Part shown: positions 24,983 through 32,609 of the stretch, piece by piece
Position numbering within the stretch: the stretch's first letter is position 1
Layout of the letters: every line of letters starts with the position of its first letter
DNA from: a virus
Reading direction: 5' to 3' (one strand)
DNA length: 41,579 nucleotides
IMG/VR virus record: IMGVR_UViG_3300008108_000259
Location: 1-41,579 of that record
Translations under genes and position numbers: made by a program
Notes under the pieces: model-generated
Told to the model about the DNA's origin: nothing
Databases searched by the model: none
Seen by the model: only the letters and a program-made list of their open reading frames with translations

Positions 24983-25689
24983 CTTGATAATCCCTCAAGA
25001 ACTACCGTACTTTCAACTTCAGTATTTGGATTTGTAACCTTAATTTCATGAGATAACTTTGGCATACTTTCAAAAAACTTTTCAATCTGCTTAAATTGAG
25101 AAGAATTCATCTGATCTAGAAACTCAACAAGTTCTTTTTTGGTTACATCAGAAGAACTCCACACTTCCTCTTCTGTGTAGATTTTATCAATACAGGAAGA
25201 AACCAAGTCAAAAGATTGATCCATATTATTGTCACCCGAAAAATCAAAGTTACTCTTGATAAATTGATCTAGTGATGGATATTTCATTTCCATAATGATA
25301 TTTTCATCAACTTGAATTTTTGGATTGTGTTCTTCACTTCTCTGAACTTTAATATCGTCAATATTAATCTTTACCGGAACAGTTGTTTCGCCGTCGTCAG
25401 GACATATAATATTAACCTCTATTTCTTCTCCTACAGATTTTCCTCTAATATTCAAAAACAAATATTCTATATCAAATGTGGGCAAAAATTCAACTTTGAT
25501 ATTCTTTGTTTGAATGCAATTTTTAATTACAGTTTTAATTGCTGTAGTGATTTGTTTTGTATCCTCACTTTCCAGGGCAATTACAAGAAGTTTTTCTTCT
25601 CTTACCAGAAATGGTCGGTAATTAATTTTTTGTCCAGTAGAAGGCAATTCCAACTCATATGTTGGTGTAGAAATTTTTGGTAAAGGCAT
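24970..25689 (-). CDS. gp26: gp26, T4-type baseplate hub assembly protein (probable tail chaperone)
   Basis: A 239-residue protein of the T4 baseplate (gp26) family: MPLPKISTPTYELELPSTGQ, INYRPFLVREEKLLVIALES, TKQITTAIKTVIKNCIQ, TFDIEYLFLNIRGKSVGE, a beta segment with CPDDGETTVPV, and MEMKYPSLDQFIKSNFDF. T4 gp26 has 208 residues. It is the first gene of the series gp26, gp51-like, tape-measure-like, M23/RlpA, gp27-like. A late promoter precedes it. The last codons contain a slippery heptamer (see 24952-24982), suggesting a G/GT-like pair of short and long products. Confidence 0.85.
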   Translation of the reverse strand: MPLPKISTPTYELELPSTGQKINYRPFLVREEKLLVIALESEDTKQITTAIKTVIKNCIQTKNIKVEFLPTFDIEYLFLNIRGKSVGEEIEVNIICPDDGETTVPVKINIDDIKVQRSEEHNPKIQVDENIIMEMKYPSLDQFIKSNFDFSGDNNMDQSFDLVSSCIDKIYTEEEVWSSSDVTKKELVEFLDQMNSSQFKQIEKFFESMPKLSHEIKVTNPNTEVESTVVLEGLSSFFA

Positions 25690-25715
25690 AATGTCTTATA
25701 AAGATTCAGTTGAAT

Positions 25716-25723
25716 TATTTATT
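25716..25723 (-). promoter_or_regulatory. T4-type late promoter (AATAAATA)
   Basis: AATAAATA on the minus strand about 27 bases before the ATG of gp26 and just after the stop of gp54. It probably drives the whole hub series. Confidence 0.6.
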
Positions 25724-25726
25724 GCT

Positions 25727-26551
25727 TCAAGATAAACCTTGATTTAAATCAGTTTGTCCTGGAGTGAGGGGACTCGTAAAACTTGCTCCGCTTGATCTCA
25801 ATAGTTTATCAATATTAATTTCTGAAGGTTGTGTTTGAGTTTCCTCAGTTCCTGGAGTAGATGGTTCCGAAGATGATGTTGTTAACACATAATCTTGCTT
25901 ATTCACAACGTATCTTAAGTAAGTAAAAGATACTGTGCATTTTAAAAGATTTGATCCATCATAAGAAACCGGCATTGAGTTAATTGATATTGGATAAGCT
26001 TTTATAAATCTATATGTTAAACATTTGCCAGACATATCTCTTTCAAATTTGTTAATATACAAACTAGAGGCTCTATATCCACTTCCAGGACCTCCACTTT
26101 TTAGTTTGGTATGAGGTTCTCCTGTACCATCTGGATACCTTACTCTATAGTAATATTGAGATTCTGGCAACTTTCCAGAAAATTCTTCTCCTGCAATATA
26201 AGATATCCAACCCTCAAAAAATGAAATTATATTGTAATCATGGTCAACGTAAAAAGTAAAATCAGCTCTGTCATCATATATTCTTCTATATGCATGTCTT
26301 TCTGTTACTCCACTGAAATCATTATTAATTTCATGAGTTGCTAAGCTGCTACCTGGAAGAGATGCTTCAGAGCAAGAAAGTGAAATAAAACTAGAATCAT
26401 ACTCATATCTCCCAGATTTTTTTAACCAATTAGTTACATCATTTGGAGGATTGAACCAACACTCATAGTGAGATGTTAATGCTGGTCTAAGCAAGGTGGA
26501 TTTTATTGAACTTATTCCCTTGATACTAGGGAATGGGGATCCGAATGCCAT
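25727..26551 (-). CDS. gp54: Baseplate tail-tube initiator, gp54-like
   Basis: A 274-residue protein with a tail-tube (gp19-type) fold signature: SLSCSEASLPGSSLATHEIN (about 57-76), RADFTFYVDHDYNIISFFEGWISYI (95-119), a Tyr-rich segment and CTVSFTYLRYVVN near 205-217. The C-terminal 50 residues are Ser/Thr/Pro-rich and probably flexible. In T4, gp54 (320 residues) caps the baseplate and starts tube polymerisation next to gp48. gp48 here lies close by on the opposite strand, which supports the assignment. No clear Shine-Dalgarno is seen. Confidence 0.7.
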   Translation of the reverse strand: MAFGSPFPSIKGISSIKSTLLRPALTSHYECWFNPPNDVTNWLKKSGRYEYDSSFISLSCSEASLPGSSLATHEINNDFSGVTERHAYRRIYDDRADFTFYVDHDYNIISFFEGWISYIAGEEFSGKLPESQYYYRVRYPDGTGEPHTKLKSGGPGSGYRASSLYINKFERDMSGKCLTYRFIKAYPISINSMPVSYDGSNLLKCTVSFTYLRYVVNKQDYVLTTSSSEPSTPGTEETQTQPSEINIDKLLRSSGASFTSPLTPGQTDLNQGLS

Positions 26552-26552
26552 C

Positions 26553-26560
26553 TATAAATA
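26553..26560 (+). promoter_or_regulatory. T4-type late promoter (TATAAATA, perfect) on the plus strand
   Basis: TATAAATA lies 32 bases before the gp4 ATG in the divergent gap between gp54 and gp4. It is the natural late promoter of the plus-strand block gp4 to gp53. Confidence 0.75.
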
Positions 26561-26591
26561 ATTTTACCGTATATATTATGTATCAAAATAA

Positions 26592-27035
26592 ATGGCAGAA
26601 AGTATTAAAAGTAGGTATAAACCTTCGCATCCACAAAAATATAAAGGTGACCCAAATAATATTATCTGCCGTAGCAGTTGGGAGAGAAAATTTTGTCATT
26701 GGTGCGACTTAAACGAAAATATAATCGAATGGGGAAGTGAAGAATTTTGGATACCTTACATTTCTCCAGTAGACAATCGTGTTCATAGATATTTTCCTGA
26801 CTTTATAATAAAAGTTAAAGAAAAGACGGGAAAAACAAAAACTTATATTGTCGAAGTAAAACCAAAAAAACAAACTCTTCCACCAAAGCAAAAAACGCGA
26901 GTTACAAAGTCATTCATACATGAATGCAAAACATATGCAGTAAATCAAGCTAAGTGGAAAGCCGCAAAAGAGTTTTGTGACGATAGAATGATAGAATTTA
27001 AAGTCATCACAGAAGAAGAATTAGGTATCAAGTAA
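26592..27035 (+). CDS. gp4: Head completion protein, gp4-like (PD-(D/E)XK nuclease-like)
   Basis: A 147-residue protein, close in length to T4 gp4 (150). It has ICRSSWERKFCHWCD (E31), FWIPYISPVDNRVHRYFPDFII (D70) and TYIVEVKPKKQ (E88, K90), the E...D...ExK arrangement of endonuclease-like folds. T4 gp4 acts on the filled head before tail joining. It opens the plus-strand block; its stop overlaps the next ATG (TAATG). No strong Shine-Dalgarno is visible. Confidence 0.85.
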   Translation: MAESIKSRYKPSHPQKYKGDPNNIICRSSWERKFCHWCDLNENIIEWGSEEFWIPYISPVDNRVHRYFPDFIIKVKEKTGKTKTYIVEVKPKKQTLPPKQKTRVTKSFIHECKTYAVNQAKWKAAKEFCDDRMIEFKVITEEELGIK

Positions 27036-27421
27036 TGGAAAAAGGATTTGGACAAGAAATAGAAAAAAAATCTAGAAGAATTTCCATACTAAAATCAAAC
27101 ATAGAAAAAAATAATTATAAACAACCTGATGATATTATGCTAGCTATTATGGAAGTTTTTAAAATAGAAAAAGTTGTTCCTCAAGTTGGCAAATATTATA
27201 CATTCGTATATTCTACAAAAACAAAAAATATTAGATACGATGAATTTCCACTTGTAGCAGTGACTTCTGTAGAACCTTGGGGATTCGAGGGGATCAATTT
27301 TCACTGGGGAGAAATGAGAAGATATACTTGGAAAGAAGTCAGCGGAAAACTTTTGTACGTAGAAAGAAATGAAATTGATTATTTGAGATCTCTTGGATAT
27401 GCTAAGTTTAGAGCTAAATAA
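27035..27421 (+). CDS. Conserved cyanophage hypothetical protein (128 aa)
   Basis: A 128-residue protein, basic and helical for the first 40 residues (EIEKKSRRISILKSNIEKNN), then VPQVGKYYTFVYSTKT, YDEFPLVAVTSVEPWGFEGI, NFHWGEMRRYTWKEV. Proteins with the GKYYTFxY/YDxFPLVAV/NFHWG pattern sit beside gp4 in many T4-like cyanophages. The second half reads as a small beta barrel. It is translationally coupled to gp4 through TAATG. Function unknown; a role in head or DNA-end maturation is a guess from the neighbour. Confidence 0.7.
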   Translation: MEKGFGQEIEKKSRRISILKSNIEKNNYKQPDDIMLAIMEVFKIEKVVPQVGKYYTFVYSTKTKNIRYDEFPLVAVTSVEPWGFEGINFHWGEMRRYTWKEVSGKLLYVERNEIDYLRSLGYAKFRAK

Positions 27422-27501
27422 ATAAAAACTCACCTATAAATGTCTCTTACTTTACAAAAAATTGAGATACTGGCTCACCTTGTAAACGGGAGAGATTTCT
27501 G

Positions 27502-28992
27502 ATGGCTGATAAGATAAAATATATCTACGGCAATCAATTTGCACAAAAATTGCCTGGAAGTAATCAAAATTATTACTTTAGAACAATTACTGGATATAAA
27601 GTAGATAGTAATGGAAAACCTATAGAAGGAACAGCAAGAACTGATTTATATTATGCACCTAAACCTGCAGCAAGAACTTCTGACGGAAAAACATGGACTC
27701 CAGGAACTGCCGACTCTATAGATAATTTTAATCCAGGTGGATGGGTTAGGGCTGGATCTACTGCAGATAATGGAAGAACTTATGGGTTTAGAAATTACTC
27801 ACAAGAAGATGCAGATCTTGGAAAAATTCCTCCAGGAAAAAATGTAGGAGATCCTGTTTTAGGAGCAACCGCACAACAATCATTATCCACAAGTGGTGGT
27901 AAGTTTTATGATGCAGTTCAAAATAATCTCATCAATCTTGCGGCAAATACTCAACCAGGACTTGCTCAGGTAATATCTGCAAAGCAAGCAAATACTATAC
28001 AATCTAATAATAGAAGTAAATCTGATCAAGGGGCAGATGTAGATTCAGAAGAACCTACACCAACGGATGAATCAGATATATCAGAAGATCTAACTTCAGG
28101 AATACAGGCATTAGCACAAACAGGAATACCAAATCTTGAAGGATCTCCAGAAAGAAAAGAATATCCAGTTTTGCATTATCCAATTGACAGAAGCCCAACG
28201 CAAGATTATATTCAATTTAATATGCTCGAATATGGAACCAGATCACCATTAGAAAATAAGTTAGGTTGGGGCAATAGAACCTTAACAGAAATTCCTAAAG
28301 GATATGTAACGTTACCTATACAACCTACATTATCAGATCAAAATAGTGTTGATTGGAATGGACTTGGATTGAATGCATATCAATATGGATTAGCTTCAGG
28401 AGCTTTTTCTGCTATGGAAGGAAGTGATCCTGTGAATCAATTTATATCTCAAATCGAGGGAACATTGGGAGAAGGTGGTGTTGGCGATGCGCTCAAAACC
28501 GCCATAAAATTAGAACTAGCACAACAAGCAGTAAGTGCTCAAGGATTATTATCTAGAGTTTCTGGCGCTATCGTAAATCCCAACCTTGAACTGCTATTTC
28601 AAGGCCCACAACTAAGACCTTTTAATTTTACGTTCAGATTAAGTCCAAGAAGCAAAAGAGAATCTGAAATTGTTCTTGGTATAATAAGATTTTTTAAAGA
28701 AGGAATGGCACCAAAGAAAGGAGCAGGAAATTTGTTCCTTAAAGCTCCCAACGTATTTAAAATAGTATATAAGCATAAAGGTGATAACGAACATCCAGGA
28801 TTAAATAAAATCAAGACATGTGCATTACAAGCATGTACCGTAGATTATACCCCAGACGGTTCATATATGACTTTTGATGATGGTGTTATGACCTCATATC
28901 AATTAAATTTACAATTTAGTGAACTTGAGCCTGTATATTCTAGCGACTATTTCGATGAAAATGGAAAATCAATTTCAGGAGTAGGATATTAA
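27502..28992 (+). CDS. gp48: Baseplate tail-tube cap, gp48-like
   Basis: A 496-residue protein. The conserved C-terminal core reads LSRVSGAIVNPNLELLFQGP, LRPFNFTFRLSPRSKRESEIV, IIRFFKEGMAPKK, NLFLKAPNVFKIVYKHKG, CALQACTVDYTPDGSYMTFDDGV and LNLQFSELEPVYSSDYF, as in T4 gp48 homologues. The N-terminal 200 residues are less conserved and include an acidic linker near 180-200. With gp54 it closes the baseplate dome and starts the tail tube. GGGAG lies nine bases before the ATG. Confidence 0.85.
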   Translation: MADKIKYIYGNQFAQKLPGSNQNYYFRTITGYKVDSNGKPIEGTARTDLYYAPKPAARTSDGKTWTPGTADSIDNFNPGGWVRAGSTADNGRTYGFRNYSQEDADLGKIPPGKNVGDPVLGATAQQSLSTSGGKFYDAVQNNLINLAANTQPGLAQVISAKQANTIQSNNRSKSDQGADVDSEEPTPTDESDISEDLTSGIQALAQTGIPNLEGSPERKEYPVLHYPIDRSPTQDYIQFNMLEYGTRSPLENKLGWGNRTLTEIPKGYVTLPIQPTLSDQNSVDWNGLGLNAYQYGLASGAFSAMEGSDPVNQFISQIEGTLGEGGVGDALKTAIKLELAQQAVSAQGLLSRVSGAIVNPNLELLFQGPQLRPFNFTFRLSPRSKRESEIVLGIIRFFKEGMAPKKGAGNLFLKAPNVFKIVYKHKGDNEHPGLNKIKTCALQACTVDYTPDGSYMTFDDGVMTSYQLNLQFSELEPVYSSDYFDENGKSISGVGY

Positions 28993-28993
28993 A

Positions 28994-29662
28994 ATGGCAA
29001 CACCATACTTTAGCAAAGTACCAAATTTCAATTATGTCAGTAGATTGCCAGAATCTACAAATAATGACTTTATACAGGTAAAGAATCTTTTTAAAAGAGG
29101 AAAACTTCGTGACGATATTGTTGAAAATTTAAATTTTTTCACAAAATATAAAATTATAGGTGACGAGAGACCTGATAATGTCGCATTTAAATTTTATGAT
29201 GACGAAACTTTGGATTGGGTTGTATTACTGTCAAATAACATATTAAATGTGTACTCAGAATGGCCTCTGCCACAAATTACGTTTGACAAGTATTTGATTG
29301 AAAAATATGGAACTTACGATAAAATATATGACACTCATCATTATGAAACTACTGAAGTATACAACAGTTTAGGCGTTTTAATCTTGCCTGCTGGTCTTCA
29401 AGTTGATCAAAACTATAGCATAACATTCTATGACTATGGATTAGGTCAAGAAGTTACAAAAACAAATATTACAGTAGAAATAACAAATTATCAATATGAA
29501 GAAGATAAAGAAAATAAAAAAAGAAATATTTACATACTAAAACCAGTTTATCTAAACGTAATACTAAATGACATAGAAGAAATAATGTCATATAAACAGG
29601 GTTCTATCCAATATGTAGATAGAACCCTGAAAAAAGGAGATAATATTAAACTTTACGAATAA
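28994..29662 (+). CDS. gp53: Baseplate wedge protein, gp53-like
   Basis: A 222-residue protein, near the length of T4 gp53 (196). The start MATPYFSKVPNFNYVSR, then VKNLFKRGKLRDDI and FKFYDDETLDWVVLLSNNILNVYSEWPLP, are the gp53 hallmark. The C-terminal IYILKPVYLNVILNDIEEIM follows. GGAG and AGGATATT precede the ATG, one base after gp48. Its stop abuts the gp32 stop on the other strand with no gap, and its 3' end contains a hairpin that can end gp32 transcription. Confidence 0.85.
   Translation: MATPYFSKVPNFNYVSRLPESTNNDFIQVKNLFKRGKLRDDIVENLNFFTKYKIIGDERPDNVAFKFYDDETLDWVVLLSNNILNVYSEWPLPQITFDKYLIEKYGTYDKIYDTHHYETTEVYNSLGVLILPAGLQVDQNYSITFYDYGLGQEVTKTNITVEITNYQYEEDKENKKRNIYILKPVYLNVILNDIEEIMSYKQGSIQYVDRTLKKGDNIKLYE
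29597..29629 (-). terminator. gp32 terminator hairpin inside the gp53 coding sequence
   Basis: CAGGGTTCTATC (597-608) pairs perfectly with GATAGAACCCTG (618-629), a 12-bp stem with a 9-base loop. On the minus strand it is followed by TTTATAT. On the plus strand there is no T run (it is followed by A-rich sequence), so it works for the minus-strand gp32 transcript. Confidence 0.6.
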
Positions 29663-30640
29663 TCAACTTTCTGCCAGTCTCTGGAAATAACTCAGAGCAT
29701 CGTCTTCATCTTCTTCGTCTGCACTACTAGTAGAGGAACCCAAAGAGGCAAGTTGACGACTCAAATCTTCTGGAACGTTTTTGCTACGATTGTAAGATTC
29801 TTCAAGTTCTTTCTCTACATTTTTGGAAGAATTGTAAGATTCAACATAAGATTCATACTCTTCTTCCTGAGCAACGACAGATTGGGATTGGGTTGGAGGT
29901 GTTTTCTTACCCAAAACCATGTTTAGACGACGCTCAAGTTCTTCATAGGTTTTGAACTGATCTGGAGCTGTTACTGCAGTCAGAGAGTAGCACTTTTTCC
30001 AAATTGCTTCAAGAGCATCGTCGTCGTCCAGAAGAGATTCAACAGAACCAAATTCAGACTTATCATAATTCCAATATCCATCCTTCTTAACAATTTTGAG
30101 TTTGAAATTGGCACCTTGCCAGAAGTCAAAAGGATTGATAGGAGTTTCATCTTCAAACTCGGGTTGCATTGCCTCCATAATTTTATCAAAGATCTTCTTG
30201 CCGTACTTAAACAGGAAGACTTTACCTTCGTTTTGAGGATTTGCAGGATCTTTTACAACGTAGATATTGCTGTAATAAGACAGTTTACGCTTTTGCTTAC
30301 GAACAGTTTCTTTATTTGCTTCTGATCCCGTGTTCCACAGTTCACGGTTATACTCTCCAAGAGGATCTTTTTGTCCAATAGTGGTGAGAGAATTCTCAAT
30401 ATACCAACCACCAGGACCTTGGAAAGCATGTGAATACAGTTTTGCCCAGGGAAGTTCTTCTCCTTCTGGTGCAGGGAGGAAACGAATTACTGCAAAACCG
30501 TTACCTGTTTTATCCATTTCTGGTTTCCAGAGACGCTCATCAGCGCCACCAGAAGTTGTACTCATTTTCTCAACTTCTTTTACCAGTTTAGAAGTAAGAG
30601 AACCCAGTTTGGATTGTTTTTTGAGATCTGAAAAAGACAT
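29663..30640 (-). CDS. gp32: gp32 single-stranded DNA-binding protein
   Basis: A 325-residue protein (T4: 301) with gp32 landmarks: MSFSDLKKQSKLGSLTSKLV (N-terminal cooperativity region), FAVIRFLPAP, AFQGPGGWYIEN, KRKLSYYSNIYVVKDPANPQNEGKVFLFKYGKKI (116-150), DFWQGANFKLKIVKKDGYWNYDKS, and an acidic Ser-rich C-terminal tail (DEEDEDDALSYF). The T4 zinc ligands (three Cys) are absent: residues 84-97 contain no Cys. It protects ssDNA and coordinates replication and recombination proteins. It is preceded by GAGG and a near-consensus sigma70 promoter. Confidence 0.9.
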   Translation of the reverse strand: MSFSDLKKQSKLGSLTSKLVKEVEKMSTTSGGADERLWKPEMDKTGNGFAVIRFLPAPEGEELPWAKLYSHAFQGPGGWYIENSLTTIGQKDPLGEYNRELWNTGSEANKETVRKQKRKLSYYSNIYVVKDPANPQNEGKVFLFKYGKKIFDKIMEAMQPEFEDETPINPFDFWQGANFKLKIVKKDGYWNYDKSEFGSVESLLDDDDALEAIWKKCYSLTAVTAPDQFKTYEELERRLNMVLGKKTPPTQSQSVVAQEEEYESYVESYNSSKNVEKELEESYNRSKNVPEDLSRQLASLGSSTSSADEEDEDDALSYFQRLAES

Positions 30641-30684
30641 TTTTATACCTCGGATTAATTGGATTTGGCTTTTGGTACTTCATT

Positions 30685-30713
30685 ATTCTACAGGTCCGCG
30701 TCTGCCTTGTCAA
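30685..30713 (-). promoter_or_regulatory. Sigma70-type promoter for gp32 (TTGACA-N17-TAGAAT)
   Basis: The minus strand has a perfect -35 TTGACA (30713-30708), a 17-base spacer and TAGAAT (30690-30685). It is embedded in the last codons of the DUF1825 gene, whose TAG stop is the start of the -10 box. The gp32 ATG is 45 bases downstream. Confidence 0.7.
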
Positions 30714-31032
30714 TCTGTTTTCGCATGGTCTCAATGAGTCTCGACATGTTAGAAAATAATATTTTTATATCAACATTTGAAGGCAGTCCCATTAATTTAG
30801 CAGACTCTATTATTCTATTTTTCATTTGTATTGCTTCTGGGTCATCAGAAAGACACAATCTAGTATAAAGAATTTGCTGTTTATCTAAAAGTCTTCGTAG
30901 AAGATTGACATGAGTTATTTTTTCTTTTTTTCCCATCGTAGGGAATTTAAAAACACTCTGATAAATTTGCTCTTGCAGATTTGATATTTCTGCAATCTCT
31001 GAGCGAACTACCTCAGATTCAAAAAAACTCAT
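30688..31032 (-). CDS. DUF1825-type protein
   Basis: A 114-residue all-helical protein: MSFFESEVVRSEIAEISNLQ, KKEKITHVNLLRRLLDKQQILYTRLCLSDDPEA, then MGLPSNVDIKILFSNMSRLIETM. The MxFFxSExVxxE start and the ILYTRLxLSDDPEA segment resemble the DUF1825 family of cyanobacteria and cyanophages. It overlaps the gp59 stop (ATGA) and contains the gp32 promoter at its end. Function unknown; the replication-gene context is the only clue. Confidence 0.75.
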   Translation of the reverse strand: MSFFESEVVRSEIAEISNLQEQIYQSVFKFPTMGKKEKITHVNLLRRLLDKQQILYTRLCLSDDPEAIQMKNRIIESAKLMGLPSNVDIKILFSNMSRLIETMRKQIDKADADL

Positions 31033-31625
31033 GCTTCCTCCAAAATAATCTGCTTACAAATCTTTTTGTAATGAAATACATCTATATGTATGAAGGAAGA
31101 ATATTTTTTTAATTTTAAGCTAACAGTTTCCCAGACAGGATCTTTAAGTTTTTTGTCAAAATTATTCAAATATCCAAAAATTCGATCATAAATGATCATT
31201 GTTTCTGGTGAAATTTTTCCCGTTAAAAACTTCTTAAGTATAATCGGATGTCCTTTTGAGCAATCAAAAACATCATCCACCTTATTTTCTCCAAATAAAT
31301 TCTCAGTCTCTTGCTTGAAAAAGTAAGTTAGAGACTGATTTCTTTTTTGCCACCTTTTATAAGTATCTTCACCTTCTCTAATAATATTGCCAATCCATAA
31401 ATTGGTAGGATCATCAGAAGATACGAAATTTGAAACAAAAAAATCAACAACTTCCTCTTCAGTTTTGCTCCTAGAAAGTTTTTCAAACCAAAAGCGATCT
31501 TTTCTTTTATAAAAAGACTGCAAACTTGCTCTTGTCTTCCCAGCATACTTATGGTAATCGTAAGTATCTTTAGTGAAGTGATTTTTTAGAGCAAGATAAG
31601 TTTTATAAGCATCAAATGGCATCAT
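31029..31625 (-). CDS. gp59: gp59 helicase loader
   Basis: A 198-residue protein (T4: 217). The start DAYKTYLALKNHFTKDTYDYHKYAGK and RKDRFWFEKLSRSKTEEEVVDFFVSNF are characteristic of gp59, which loads the gp41 helicase on gp32-coated DNA. It lies two genes upstream of gp32 in the same operon. Two tandem ATGs (31625 and 31622) are possible starts; neither has a clear Shine-Dalgarno. Confidence 0.85.
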   Translation of the reverse strand: MMPFDAYKTYLALKNHFTKDTYDYHKYAGKTRASLQSFYKRKDRFWFEKLSRSKTEEEVVDFFVSNFVSSDDPTNLWIGNIIREGEDTYKRWQKRNQSLTYFFKQETENLFGENKVDDVFDCSKGHPIILKKFLTGKISPETMIIYDRIFGYLNNFDKKLKDPVWETVSLKLKKYSSFIHIDVFHYKKICKQIILEEA

Positions 31626-31681
31626 TAAAAAAATCTAATATGGGAATTTTTTGCCGGAAATTTTTTTCGGGAAAAATGCAA

Positions 31682-31939
31682 TCAAATTGGCAATTTTGCA
31701 CGGGAACTTTTCTTTAAAAAGTTTAATTCCATTGCTTCATACTTTATCTTTTCTTTCAATGGTTTTGAAAGAAGTTTAGGAACAGATTCAATGTCGATAT
31801 TATTTTCCGAGCAAAAATAAACTATCGCATCAATGTAATTCATTTCTTCATTTGTTTGAACTAAGAATTCAATTTCTTTAGCAAACCTTGAAGGACAAAA
31901 AAACTTATTTTCTAATGCCTTTTCTAATTCATTTCCCAT
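31682..31939 (-). CDS. gp33: gp33 late-transcription coactivator
   Basis: From the ATG at 31939 it encodes 85 residues: MGNELEKALENKFFCPSRFA, YIDAIVYFCSENNIDIESV, LLSKPLKEKIKYEAMELNFLKKSSRAKLPI. This matches the small cyanophage gp33, which links RNA polymerase and the sliding clamp for late promoters. A longer frame exists only with a TTG start at 31963. It overlaps the exonuclease stop by 11 bases. The many NATAAATA late promoters in the window are its expected targets. Confidence 0.8.
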   Translation of the reverse strand: MGNELEKALENKFFCPSRFAKEIEFLVQTNEEMNYIDAIVYFCSENNIDIESVPKLLSKPLKEKIKYEAMELNFLKKSSRAKLPI

Positions 31940-32609
31940 TTGACCCAAGATTGTTTGATACAAATTCTTTAATATAACGAACTAATAACTTAATATAATC
32001 ACTTTTGTTTCTTTTGTCAAATACTTTAACTTCGCCACCAGGAGTGACCATTAGCGTGATTAATTTTACTGGAGGAATATTCGTTAGTTCATAATATGCT
32101 GCTGCATAAAACATCTCTTGGACGAAATAATTTTCAATCCACTCTTCTGGTTTAATTTTTTCGGATGTCTTGAAGTCAATGACTGCAAGTTCTCCTTCAT
32201 ACTCTGCAATACAGTCTACTCTTCCAGCAAGTCCCAGATATTCAGAGTAGAGTGTTCTTTCAATTGCATGAATATTATTTATCTTATCAAGGTAAGGTTT
32301 TGCGTGATGGAACATAAACTTTGTCAGGGGTTGATAATTTGCCCAATCAAGTTCTTTGTTCTCAAGATAGTCTTGACAGACTTGGTGAAAATCAGTTCCT
32401 CTTGCCGTTGCCTTTCTTGTAATTGCGTTTGCCTTTTCTACACCAACTCTTTGTCTCCATTCAGTAAAGATCTGTCGATTATAAAAAGAAGTCACAGATG
32501 TAATGGATGGCACCCAACTCCCATTTGGCAAATTGTAGAGACGGATGCCATTTTGTTCTTTCTTTTCTAATTCAAGATCACCTAAGTAATTATGATGAAT
32601 AAATGTCAT
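31929..32609 (-). CDS. PD-(D/E)XK exonuclease (MGME1/Cas4-RecB-like)
   Basis: A 226-residue protein with nuclease motifs: ARGTDFHQVC (H75), AIERTLYSEYLGLAGRVDCIAEY (E117, D132), LAVIDFKTSEK (D145, K147) and YFVQEMFYAAAYY (Q164, Y168). The order resembles the MGME1-like branch of the PD-(D/E)XK superfamily found in cyanophages. It probably processes DNA ends in recombination or replication. Its start overlaps the phoH stop (ATGA), and its stop overlaps gp33. Confidence 0.8.
   Translation of the reverse strand: MTFIHHNYLGDLELEKKEQNGIRLYNLPNGSWVPSITSVTSFYNRQIFTEWRQRVGVEKANAITRKATARGTDFHQVCQDYLENKELDWANYQPLTKFMFHHAKPYLDKINNIHAIERTLYSEYLGLAGRVDCIAEYEGELAVIDFKTSEKIKPEEWIENYFVQEMFYAAAYYELTNIPPVKLITLMVTPGGEVKVFDKRNKSDYIKLLVRYIKEFVSNNLGSNGK

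Noticed and set aside
27441-27503. 20-codon upstream frame ending TGATG at the gp48 start
   Set aside because: No ribosome-binding site before its ATG. The ATG falls inside a CTATAAATG sequence that looks more like an imperfect late promoter, and gp48 has its own good Shine-Dalgarno.
31626-31681. Repetitive A/T-rich GGAAATTTTTTT sequence between gp59 and gp33
   Set aside because: It contains short imperfect repeats but no stable stem with a T run and no clear promoter, so no function is claimed.
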